Origin: Caballeronia sordidicola
GTDB taxonomy: Bacteria; Pseudomonadota; Gammaproteobacteria; Burkholderiales; Burkholderiaceae
Direction of reading: 5' to 3'
Assembly (NCBI RefSeq): GCF_002220365.1
Contig: NZ_MTHB01000235.1
Coordinates: 1-36,306 of the forward strand
Length of the DNA: 36,306 bases
The translations under genes were made by a program, and so were the position numbers. This document shows, in pieces, positions 15,691 through 23,455 of the stretch. How positions within the stretch are numbered: position 1 is the first letter of the stretch; the number at the start of each line of letters is the position of its first letter. Under the pieces are notes generated by a model. It was not told the DNA's origin, ran no database searches, and saw only the letters and a program-made list of their open reading frames with translations.

Positions 15691-17001
15691 ATGTCGAATC
15701 TGATCGTGCATGGCGGCGTCCCCCTACGCGGGGAGATCACGCCGTCTGCCAATAAAAATGCTGTCCTCCCCATCCTTTGCGCCACGCTGTTGACCGATCA
15801 GCCGCTGCGTCTCATCGGTGTACCTGAAATCACCGACGTCAAAAAGATCCTCGATATTTTCCGTACGCTCGGCAGCAACGTGTCGATGGACTTTTCCACC
15901 GGCATCCTCGACCTGCATCATCACGCAACGACCTTCGACCCCGTCGCGCATCATTTGCCCGAGGAGATGCGCTCTTCCATCATGCTGGTGCCGCCTTTGC
16001 TCGCGCGTTTCGGCGTGGCGCGACTGGAAAACGACGTCAAGGGCTGCACGCTGGGCGTTCGCGAAATCGATCCCCATGTCGAGGTATTCGAACGTTTTGG
16101 CGCGCAGGTCGAACGCACGACCGACTCGCTCATCGTGCGAACTTCGTCGACTGCCAAGCGGATGACCGCGAATCATCACTGGCTGGACTATGCCTCGGTC
16201 ACCACCACCGAAAACTTCGCGCTCTGCGCGGCGACGGCGGACGGCACGTCGACGCTGGTCAACGCAGCATCGGAACCGCACGTGCAGGAGTTTTGCCGCT
16301 TCCTCGCACTGCTCGGCGTACCAATCGATGGTATCGGCACGTCACGTTTGAGCGTCACGGGCGGCCGCAAGCTCAGCGGCGGCGAGTTTCGTTTCAGCGA
16401 GGACTTCCACGAAATAGCGACTTTCCTCGCGCTCGGTGCGATTACCGGCGGCGACATTGCGGTGAGGAATACCGCACCCGACCAGTTTCCGCTAATCGAT
16501 CGGACCTTTGCGAAGTTCGGTGTGAACGTGGAGCATCGGGACGGCTGGTCGCGCGCGTTCCAAGACGGTCCACTGCGCGTGCGCCGGCCGTTCACGCAGA
16601 ACATTCTCACCAAGGTGGAAGCCGCGCCCTGGCCGTATCTGCCAGTCGACCTGCTGCCCATCTTCATTGCGCTCGGCGTGAAAGCCGAAGGCAGCGCCAT
16701 GTTCTGGAACAAGGTCTACGACGGCGCAATGGGGTGGTCAGTCGAGCTATCGAAATTCGGCGCGCATGTGTTCCTGTCCGACCCGCACCGGCTGATCACG
16801 TTCGGCGGCCTGCCTTTGAGTCCCGCGAAAGTGGAAAGCCCGTACATCATTCGCGTGGCGATTGCGTTGCTGATGGTCGCGGCCAGCATCAAGGGACGTT
16901 CGGAGATCATCAATGCACTGCCGATCCGCCGTGCACACCCGCGCTTCGTGGAAAACCTGCGCTCGGTCGGTGCCGACGTGGAGTGGACCAGCAGCGAATG
17001 A
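15691..17001 (+). CDS. murA: MurA-family UDP-N-acetylglucosamine 1-carboxyvinyltransferase (paralogue)
   Basis: MurA transfers enolpyruvate from phosphoenolpyruvate to UDP-GlcNAc, the first committed step of peptidoglycan synthesis in the cytoplasm. The 436-residue product has the family's length and inside-out alpha/beta barrel repeats. The substrate-binding Lys is present as K22 in NKNAVLPIL and the catalytic, fosfomycin-reactive Cys as C119 in KGCTLGVREIDPH. The surrounding motif differs from the usual GGCxIGxRPVDLH, marking it as a diverged paralogue, and it is not next to the genes that usually flank murA in this group. A GTG at 15646 could add 15 residues, but the ATG at 15691 fits the family start. 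A hairpin follows the stop. Confidence 0.88.
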   Translation: MSNLIVHGGVPLRGEITPSANKNAVLPILCATLLTDQPLRLIGVPEITDVKKILDIFRTLGSNVSMDFSTGILDLHHHATTFDPVAHHLPEEMRSSIMLVPPLLARFGVARLENDVKGCTLGVREIDPHVEVFERFGAQVERTTDSLIVRTSSTAKRMTANHHWLDYASVTTTENFALCAATADGTSTLVNAASEPHVQEFCRFLALLGVPIDGIGTSRLSVTGGRKLSGGEFRFSEDFHEIATFLALGAITGGDIAVRNTAPDQFPLIDRTFAKFGVNVEHRDGWSRAFQDGPLRVRRPFTQNILTKVEAAPWPYLPVDLLPIFIALGVKAEGSAMFWNKVYDGAMGWSVELSKFGAHVFLSDPHRLITFGGLPLSPAKVESPYIIRVAIALLMVAASIKGRSEIINALPIRRAHPRFVENLRSVGADVEWTSSE

Positions 17002-17019
17002 AATAAGAGGTGAGACGCA

Positions 17020-17038
17020 TCGCGGCCGGTAGCCGCGA
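17020..17038 (+). terminator. Hairpin after the MurA paralogue
   Basis: TCGCGGC at 17020-17026 pairs perfectly with GCCGCGA at 17032-17038 across a five-base loop, 19 bases after the murA stop. No T-run follows, so it may be an RNA 3'-end stabiliser or weak terminator rather than a classical intrinsic terminator. Confidence 0.45.
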
Positions 17039-17107
17039 CACCTTGAAGCTTGAACCGTGCCGGCGTTAGTCAAGCATCCGCCGTCACGGCCAAGCGTGCA
17101 TCAAATA

Positions 17108-17703
17108 TCAATAGCCGAGCGCGAGTCCCGAGTTACGACGCGGATCGTTCGCGCCATAGAAACGATTCTTGCCGACCGGCTTGCCGCCCAGCGACGGCGC
17201 GCCCACCAGAATGGCCGCTACGTTGTTGAACGGCTGGGGCCCGGAGAACTTCTGCCCCCATCCTTCAAGGATCTTCTGCGTGTCGGGGCTCAGCGTGAAG
17301 CGTTCGAGATTCGTCGATTCCGGCAACCATTGCTGATGAAAGCGCGGTGCATCCACAGCCTCCTGAATGTTCATGCCATAGTCGATCACGTTGAGCATGG
17401 TCAGCAGCGTAGCGGTAAGGATGCGGCTGCCTCCCGGCGTGCCGACCACCATCACGGTCTTGCCGTCCTTCGTGACAATTGTCGGGCTCATCGACGACAA
17501 CGGACGCCGTCCCGGACCAATCGCGTTAGCCTCGCCCTGCACCAGCCCGTACATGTTGGGCACACCGATCTTCGACGTGAAGTCATCCATCTCGTCGTTG
17601 AGCAGCACGCCCGTCTTGTTCGCCATCACGCCCGAGCCGAACCAGTCGTTCAGCGTGTACGTCACCGAGACCGCGTTACCCCATTCGGTGACCTGACGTC
17701 CCG
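17108..17703 (-). pseudogene. ggt: Gamma-glutamyltranspeptidase remnant (C-terminal small-subunit part)
   Basis: Gamma-glutamyltranspeptidases are periplasmic enzymes of about 580 residues that self-cleave before a catalytic Thr. Here only about the last 198 codons remain: homology begins at TEWGNAVSVTYTLNDWFGSG, runs through GPGRRPLSSMSPTIV and VVGTPGGSRI (the oxyanion and glutamyl-binding regions), and ends at a normal stop at 17108. An in-frame TGA lies just upstream and there is no start codon with a ribosome site. The TTH/TTQ catalytic Thr segment that should directly precede this region is missing. The break at about 17,700 lies 90 bases from the GNAT gene, which suggests a deletion joined the two. 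Confidence 0.8.
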
Positions 17704-17789
17704 TTCAACCGGGCCGCAAAGTGACCGCGCACAATACCAACAAAGATTACAAACGGGAACCTGCAAAAGCCGCAGTAGAAAAACCCGGA

Positions 17790-18511
17790 CTAGCCTGCCT
17801 TGGATAGCTGGGCGCGCATGTCAGTCAGCGACTTGCGCTGGCCGCCTTCGGCGTCGAAGTTCTCCGGCGCGAGCCATTGTTCGAATGCGGCGCGCACCGT
17901 GGGCCATTCGCTGTCGATGATGGAGAACCACGCGGTATCCCGTGTCCGCCCCTTGTAGAGCACGGCCTGCCGGAAGATGCCTTCGAACTGGAAACCCAGC
18001 CGCGCAGCCGCTTGCCGCGAAGGCGCGTTCAACGCGTCGCACTTCCATTCATAGCGGCGGTAACCGAGTTCATCGAACGCATGTTTCATCAGCAGGTACT
18101 GGGCTTCCGTCGAGATCGGCGTGCGTTTGAGCAGCGGCGAGAACGCCACGTTGCCGACTTCGATAACCCCATTGGCCCGGTCGATCCGCATGAGCGACAG
18201 GGTGCCGATCGCGGTTCCCCTCTTCAGGTCGATGACTGCATAGTGCTGGGGATCGGGACTGACCGCGGCCCGTTCGACATACTCGAGATAGCTTGCTGCG
18301 TCGTCGAACGGGCCTACCGGCATGTAGGTCCAGTCACGGCCATCCGGCGCTTGGCTAAAGGCGGCGAAGAGGTCGGCCGCGTGGTGCGGTTCGAGCGGCT
18401 CAAGCCGCAATACTGCCCTTCCATGGGATCGCGCGGCGGGTGCACGCGCGCAGTCCAGTGGGGCAAGGACTCGCCGACGGGTTGCTGATACTGATTCAAG
18501 GTGCTGGGCAT
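17790..18511 (-). pseudogene. GNAT (RimJ/RimL-type) N-acetyltransferase with a single-base frameshift
   Basis: The product is a GNAT-family acetyltransferase using acetyl-CoA: GVIEVGNVAFSPLLKRT, STEAQYLLMKHAFDELGYRR and YEWKCDALNAPSRQAAARLGF form the acetyl-CoA binding core. The N-terminus starts at 18511 (MPSTLNQYQQPVGESLPHW) and runs to MEGQYC at about 18407; the rest, RLEPLEPHHAADLF, continues in another frame. One missing C between TGC and GGC (about 18406-18407) explains the break; restoring it gives about 240 residues, the normal family length. Alternatively a TTG at 18410 could start a 206-residue protein lacking the first 35 residues. A sequencing error cannot be excluded. It is divergent from a MocR regulator. 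Confidence 0.75.
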
Positions 18512-18693
18512 GACGGTTCCTTGCGGCTTGGGGCGGTCGTAGAGCAGGGGCTTACGCGAAAGGTGGCAAAACTTAGGCTAAGCATGTGCTAACGTACGCG
18601 AATCATGGAACCTTAAAAAGTGCCACATTCCCTATTTTTCATGGCTCCACGCTCGTGGCTCGGTCCGTTAGCGTGCACTTTTCCATTCCGCTC

Positions 18694-20169
18694 ATGACAA
18701 CCCCAGCTCCGTCGCCCGTGCCGCAAACCCTGCTTGAGGCGCCGCTCGCCAGAGGGCCCGGCGCGGCGCCCATGCAGCGACAGTTGCATCATCGCTTCAA
18801 GGAAGCCATCCTCGACGGCCACCTCGCGCCAGGAAGCCGCCTGCCAGGCTCACGCGCGCTGGCTGAGGAACTCTCGATCTCCCGTAACACGGTGACCGCC
18901 GCGTACGACCTGCTGGCGGCAGAGGGATATGTGCAACCTGACCGGCAGGGCACGCGGGTAGCGACGTTGTCACGTCCGTCGCCATCGCAAGGCAAGCGCA
19001 ATGCGCCGGCAGCACCGGCCATTGCGCACCGGCTGACGCGCATTCAAGCCTGCGCGCCACCCGCTGAGGGCAACGCCGCGTTGCGTCCGGGTGTCCCCGC
19101 CTTATCTCATTTCCCGCTGGCCGCATGGCGGCGTGCGATCGATCGGGCGATTCGAAACGCAGGGCCATCGGCTCTTGGTTACGGCGATCCTCCGGGTGAG
19201 CCGGCGTTACGTGCGTCCATTGCGCGGCATCTGGGTATAGCCCGGGGCGTGCGTTGTGAGCCGGATCAAGTCGTGATTACCGAGGGTGCGCAAGAAGCGC
19301 TTTCGCTGTGTGTGCGCTTGCTGACCAATGCCGGCGATACGGCGTGGATCGAAGACCCGGGTTATCGCGGAGCGAAGGCGGCGATGCGCACGGGCGACCT
19401 GCGCATGGTGCCGATGCGCGTTGACGCAGATGGTCTCATCGCCGATGAAAGCGACTGGGAGTCGCAGCCGCCCCGGCTGATCTACACCACGCCATCGCAT
19501 CAATATCCTGCGGGCGCGGTGCTGACCGTCGCGCGCCGCCTTGAGCTGATCGCGAAGGTGCAGCACCATGGCACGTGGATCATCGAAGATGACTACGACA
19601 GCGAATTCCGCCACGCGGGCGAGCCTATTGGTGCCATGCAGGGTTTGGTGAGGCAGGCGCCCGTGCTGTACGTGGGCACGTTCAGCAAGACGATGTTTCC
19701 GTCGTTACGCCTGGGGTTTCTGGTCCTGCCCGAGACCCTGGCGGCGCAAATGCGCACGCCGCTCGACGACATGCTGCGAGGTGGTCACCGCTATGAACAG
19801 CTCGCGCTGGCCGAGTTCATTGAAAGCGGCCAGTTCAGCCGGCATCTGGGCCGCATGCGGCGTTTGTACCGTGATCGGCAGCATGCGTTGAGAGAAGCGC
19901 TGACCCGGCATATGCCTATGACGCATGTCATTGAAGGCGGGTACTGCGGGTTGCACTTGACGGTACGGTTGCCGGCGTGCTATCCGGACCGTGACATCGC
20001 CGATGCAGCCAGGAAGCACGGCATGGCGCCCGCTCCGCTATCCAGTTTTGCGTTGCAGCCCATGCCCGAGGACAACGGTCTCGTGCTCGGATATGGGAAT
20101 ACGTCGGCGGAGTTGTTCGAACCTTTGGTCCGGCTCCTGGCTAAGCTGATTCGTGGGGCGAAGGTTTAA
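18694..20169 (+). CDS. MocR-type regulator (GntR helix-turn-helix + class I aminotransferase-like domain)
   Basis: The 491-residue protein has a GntR winged helix (residues about 20-95: LPGSRALAEELSISRNTVTAAY) joined to a fold-type I aminotransferase-like domain. The PLP-binding Lys is K332 in VGTFSKTMFPSLRLGF, and other PLP-domain features are TEGAQEALSL, IYTTPSHQYPAG and IIEDDYDSEFR. MocR proteins such as PdxR and GabR sense PLP or amino-compound adducts and often control a divergent gene; here that is the GNAT acetyltransferase. The ATG at 18694 is chosen because the GntR domain follows at normal distance; an in-frame start at 18586 adds 36 residues with no resemblance. Confidence 0.88.
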   Translation: MTTPAPSPVPQTLLEAPLARGPGAAPMQRQLHHRFKEAILDGHLAPGSRLPGSRALAEELSISRNTVTAAYDLLAAEGYVQPDRQGTRVATLSRPSPSQGKRNAPAAPAIAHRLTRIQACAPPAEGNAALRPGVPALSHFPLAAWRRAIDRAIRNAGPSALGYGDPPGEPALRASIARHLGIARGVRCEPDQVVITEGAQEALSLCVRLLTNAGDTAWIEDPGYRGAKAAMRTGDLRMVPMRVDADGLIADESDWESQPPRLIYTTPSHQYPAGAVLTVARRLELIAKVQHHGTWIIEDDYDSEFRHAGEPIGAMQGLVRQAPVLYVGTFSKTMFPSLRLGFLVLPETLAAQMRTPLDDMLRGGHRYEQLALAEFIESGQFSRHLGRMRRLYRDRQHALREALTRHMPMTHVIEGGYCGLHLTVRLPACYPDRDIADAARKHGMAPAPLSSFALQPMPEDNGLVLGYGNTSAELFEPLVRLLAKLIRGAKV

Positions 20170-20204
20170 AAGCGGTGGTTGGAGTGGGCATGGTTCAGCA
20201 CGCT

Positions 20205-21263
20205 CTACACCAATACATCCGAGAACACCCGGTTAGCAAAGTGGTTCGAATCCGTACTGCCGTTCAACACACCCACGGTCTTCAAGTCGTCCGCGTACAG
20301 CGCGATTTCCTTCTTGAACGCATCGCCGCTCGGATGATGATGATCCGTATGGCTCTTCAACATGGCCGTCAGTTGCGCGACGTCTGCCTGCGGCGCGTAT
20401 TGCGCGAAGATAGTCGCCGCTTCCGCGGGATGGTTCGCCGTCCATTCAGTTGCGTCGAGCAACGCTTGTGTCAACGCTTGCGCTGTCGCACGATCCTTCC
20501 TCACCAGCGTCCCACGCACGCCGAGCACGCAACATACGCGCGTCTGATACTCGCCGCACAGGTTGTTCGATACTTCGTACAGGTGATCCGATTCCCGCAG
20601 CATCCAGATGGTTGGATCGCCGTCTGCAACCGCGTGGACCTCGCCTTTCTTCAGCGCCTCGCCCAGCAGGTTGGCGGGATACTGACGCCACTGAACGTCG
20701 CTATCCGGATCGATGCCGAGTTTCTTGAACGTAATGGCGAAGAAGTTCTTGGTGGGACTCGCCATGTCGCTCACGCCTATTATCTTGCCGCGCAAGCCTT
20801 GCAAATCGACAATTCCCGAACTGCGCGTCGCGAGCAAGCGCATGCAGCCGCCGTGAATCCCGGCAGTCAGCTTGACGTCGAAGCCCTGCTCCAGCGGCTT
20901 GATCCAGCGCAGCGCCATGCCAATCCCGGCATCCGACTTACCCGTCGCAATGGCTTCGAGCAACTGGTCCGTCGACCCGGCGAAGTTGATCAGCTCAACG
21001 TCCAGGCCCCGCCTGGCGAAGAAGCCTTGCTTGAGCGCCACCGGTACCGGCGCCGTACAGATCGCACCGGCATTCCACGACAACTTCAACTGCTTTAACT
21101 TGCCGTCGTCGGCACGGGCAGGCAATCCGGCAAGGCCAAACGATGCCCCACCCAGTGCCGCTGCTCCGGCAGTCCACGCGGTCTTTCGCAACCACGCGCG
21201 GCGCGATTTGTTCTCTGGCACAACGGCTCTTTCGCCACCCTCGGCATCAGGACGATTCATCAA
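20205..21263 (-). CDS. SsuA/TauA-type (NMT1-like) ABC substrate-binding protein, Tat-exported
   Basis: The 352-residue periplasmic protein starts with a twin-arginine-like signal (SRRAWLRKTAWTAGAAALGG, about residues 20-45, cleaved near LPARADD). The mature part is a NitT/TauT-type binding protein: LKLSWNAGAICTAPVPVALK, FFARRGLDVEL, GKSDAGIGMALRW and LRGKIIGVSDM. The substrate is probably a sulfonate or other organosulfur anion, judged from the neighbouring permease and flavin monooxygenase. It is the third gene of a minus-strand unit (permease, ATPase, binding protein), 71 bases after the ATPase stop. A Tat signal on such a binding protein is less common than a Sec signal. Confidence 0.85.
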   Translation of the reverse strand: MMNRPDAEGGERAVVPENKSRRAWLRKTAWTAGAAALGGASFGLAGLPARADDGKLKQLKLSWNAGAICTAPVPVALKQGFFARRGLDVELINFAGSTDQLLEAIATGKSDAGIGMALRWIKPLEQGFDVKLTAGIHGGCMRLLATRSSGIVDLQGLRGKIIGVSDMASPTKNFFAITFKKLGIDPDSDVQWRQYPANLLGEALKKGEVHAVADGDPTIWMLRESDHLYEVSNNLCGEYQTRVCCVLGVRGTLVRKDRATAQALTQALLDATEWTANHPAEAATIFAQYAPQADVAQLTAMLKSHTDHHHPSGDAFKKEIALYADDLKTVGVLNGSTDSNHFANRVFSDVLV

Positions 21264-21334
21264 ACATTCTCCACAGGTCGTTCGTTATTGATGTTTTGTT
21301 TGTGCGATTTTGGTCGGGAAACTCGCTTGTAACG

Positions 21335-22204
21335 TCAAGCAACCAGACCGAGTAACGCAAGCACCTCACGCCGGAGTTCAACCAGCTTGGGATCGTCGCG
21401 ATGACGCGGATACGGCGCGTCATTACGCACTTCAGCCGTCACGCGTGCCGGACGTTCGCTGAAAACAATCACCCGGTTCGCAAGGAACAACGCCTCTTCC
21501 ACATCGTGTGTCACAAGCAGGACTGAGAAGCGCGCGTCCAGCCACAACTTCACCAGTTCGCCTTGCATGCGAAGCCGCGTCAGGGAATCCAGCTTGCCGA
21601 ACGGCTCGTCGAGTACGAGCAACTCGGGATCGTTGACAAGCGCCCGCGCGAGCGCAACACGCTGCGCCATACCACCGGACAACTGATGCGGATACGCAGC
21701 CTCGAAATCAGTCAGACCGACCAGTCGCAACGCGGCATCTATACGCTGTTCCGCCGATCGCTCACCTTCGGGACGAGGCTCAACCGGACGCACCCCGCTC
21801 CACGGAAACCGCCGGCGCCTGCGCTGCGCCTCGGGTCCAAGGCCGACGTTGGCGCGCACCGTGCGCCATGGATACAAGGTCGGGTCCTGGAACACCACCA
21901 CGCGCGACGGGTCCGGACCACGTATTGCCACTCCGTTCGATGACACCGTGCCAAGCGCGGGTACATCGAGTCCGGCCACGAGTCTGAGCAAGGTCGACTT
22001 GCCGCAGCCGCTTGGGCCGAGCAACGCGACGAATTCACCCGGGGCGACCGAGAAGCTGACATCGTCGAGAACCGGCAGCGCTGCGCCGTGCAGCGAGAAC
22101 CGGTGACTGACATCGCTGACATCGATACGTGCGCCGCTTGCCGCAGTCTTGAATGCCGGTTGCGCTGATTGCGGTGATTGAGCAATGCCTTGCGTGCTTA
22201 CCAT
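21335..22204 (-). CDS. SsuB/TauB-type ABC transporter ATPase
   Basis: The 289-residue ATPase has Walker A GPSGCGKST, Q-loop FQDPTLYPWRTV (the Pro-Trp after the Gln loop is typical of SsuB/TauB), signature LSGGMAQRVALARAL, Walker B LLVLDEPFGKLD and switch His in LLVTHDVEEALFLANR. A basic insertion of about 25 residues (RRRRRFPWSGVR) sits between the Q-loop and signature and is unusual for the family. The ATG at 22204 overlaps the permease stop by seven bases, so the two are translationally coupled. It powers the neighbouring permease. Confidence 0.9.
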   Translation of the reverse strand: MVSTQGIAQSPQSAQPAFKTAASGARIDVSDVSHRFSLHGAALPVLDDVSFSVAPGEFVALLGPSGCGKSTLLRLVAGLDVPALGTVSSNGVAIRGPDPSRVVVFQDPTLYPWRTVRANVGLGPEAQRRRRRFPWSGVRPVEPRPEGERSAEQRIDAALRLVGLTDFEAAYPHQLSGGMAQRVALARALVNDPELLVLDEPFGKLDSLTRLRMQGELVKLWLDARFSVLLVTHDVEEALFLANRVIVFSERPARVTAEVRNDAPYPRHRDDPKLVELRREVLALLGLVA

Positions 22205-23289
22205 TTCAACAACCCCTTCTGCCACGCGAGTAACCGGTCTCTAAAGCGGAACAGCAACGTGATCAGCCCGGAGCACATCAGCGCCATGACCAGCAGCGCC
22301 GCGTACATGTTCGAATAAGCCGCCCATCCCTGCGCCCATTGCAAATACCAGCCGAGCCCTGCTTTGACGCCCATCATTTCCGCGACGATCAGCACGGAGA
22401 ACGACGCACCCAGTCCCATGAAAAGTCCGACGAACACGGAGGGCAACGCCGCCGGAATTGCAACCTTAAGAATCAGGAAGCCGGGCCGTGCGCCCAGCGT
22501 GCGGGCGATGTCGTAGAACGCGCTGTTGACGCCCGCCACGCCCGACCAGGTGAGCACGGCCACGGGAAAGCCGGTGGCGAGCGCGATCAGGAACACGCTG
22601 GCGCTGAAACTGGACGGAAAGAAAAAGAACGCCAGCGGCAACCAAGCGGTAGCGGGCAACGGACCGATCAGCCGCAAGACCGGATGCAGCCAGTACCCCA
22701 CCGCTCGCGACCAGCCGATGCCAACTCCCGTCACAAAACCTGCCACGGCTCCAATCACATAACCGTAGGCAAGCAATCCGAATGAATGAGCGACGCTTGA
22801 ACCGAGGCGCGGGAAGTCATCGAAAAAAACGGCGATCAGCGCTTGAGGGGGAGCAAAAAACGGCCGGGGTAGCCATTCGAGTTTCGCGGTGAGTATTTCC
22901 CATGCGGTCACGCCCACCGCGAGCGCAACGAGCCAGGGCATGGCCGTAAGCCAGCGTTCAGCGCGTGATGGAGACGCATCAGGTTGTCGCGCCAGGATGC
23001 TTCTGCGCGCCGCCACGCCTACCAGGAGCCCCGTCGCTGTGAGCACCAGTTTGAGGACCAGCAGATCACCGGTGTGGGGCCACTCGTCCGCGTCAGGCCA
23101 CCAGCGCGTCAGGCCTGCGCTGACGAGCCATGCCAACGCTGCGAGCCACGCTGGCAGCAGGCTCGGGCCGGCCTGGCTGACAGACGCTACGCTCACACGT
23201 GAGGGTTTCGTTCGGTTACCCGCCGCGCGCGGCTGAAATCCGACGCCGGGGTGTCCGGAGGCTGGGTCGAAATGAGGAGTGCCGGACAT
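22198..23289 (-). CDS. SsuC/TauC-type ABC permease with an N-terminal membrane extension
   Basis: The 363-residue inner-membrane protein ends in the usual SsuC/TauC permease domain, with WEILTAKLEWLPRPFFAPPQ at the domain start, LRLIGPLPATAWLPLAFFFF, and the ATPase-contacting EAA-like loop IARTLGARPGFLILKVAIPAALP. SsuC proteins are usually about 260 residues; here about 110 additional N-terminal residues carry two further hydrophobic spans (LLPAWLAALAWLVSAGL and LLVLKLVLTATGLLVGVAA). The ATG at 23289 is preferred because the 27 residues before it are not membrane-like. A candidate promoter lies upstream at 23377-23404. Confidence 0.88.
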   Translation of the reverse strand: MSGTPHFDPASGHPGVGFQPRAAGNRTKPSRVSVASVSQAGPSLLPAWLAALAWLVSAGLTRWWPDADEWPHTGDLLVLKLVLTATGLLVGVAARRSILARQPDASPSRAERWLTAMPWLVALAVGVTAWEILTAKLEWLPRPFFAPPQALIAVFFDDFPRLGSSVAHSFGLLAYGYVIGAVAGFVTGVGIGWSRAVGYWLHPVLRLIGPLPATAWLPLAFFFFPSSFSASVFLIALATGFPVAVLTWSGVAGVNSAFYDIARTLGARPGFLILKVAIPAALPSVFVGLFMGLGASFSVLIVAEMMGVKAGLGWYLQWAQGWAAYSNMYAALLVMALMCSGLITLLFRFRDRLLAWQKGLLKW

Positions 23290-23376
23290 GATTGGGAAGG
23301 CCCTCGTTACGTTGAAATAAACCCTGTGCGATGGCGCCGGGTAGTGCGACGCCGCGTTGCAAAGCAACAAACGTCA

Positions 23377-23404
23377 AGACTAGCGATGCTTCGGCCTCTT
23401 TCAA
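23377..23404 (-). promoter_or_regulatory. Candidate promoter of the SsuABC-like operon
   Basis: On the minus strand TTGAAA (23399-23404) and TAGTCT (23377-23382) are separated by 16 bases, about 90 bases before the permease start. ACGAATAATT (23403-23412) just upstream partly resembles the ACGAATGCTT box of the tauA and amino-acid ATPase promoters, but its spacing to the -10 differs by 4-5 bases. Weak evidence. Confidence 0.3.
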
Positions 23405-23455
23405 TTATTCGTTCGCGATATGTTTATGAGGCCACGCGCTTTATCGATTGCATGA

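Noticed and set aside
20175..21098. 307-codon plus-strand frame antisense to the SsuA-like gene
   Set aside because: The opposite strand encodes a clear Tat-exported binding protein; this frame has no family features.
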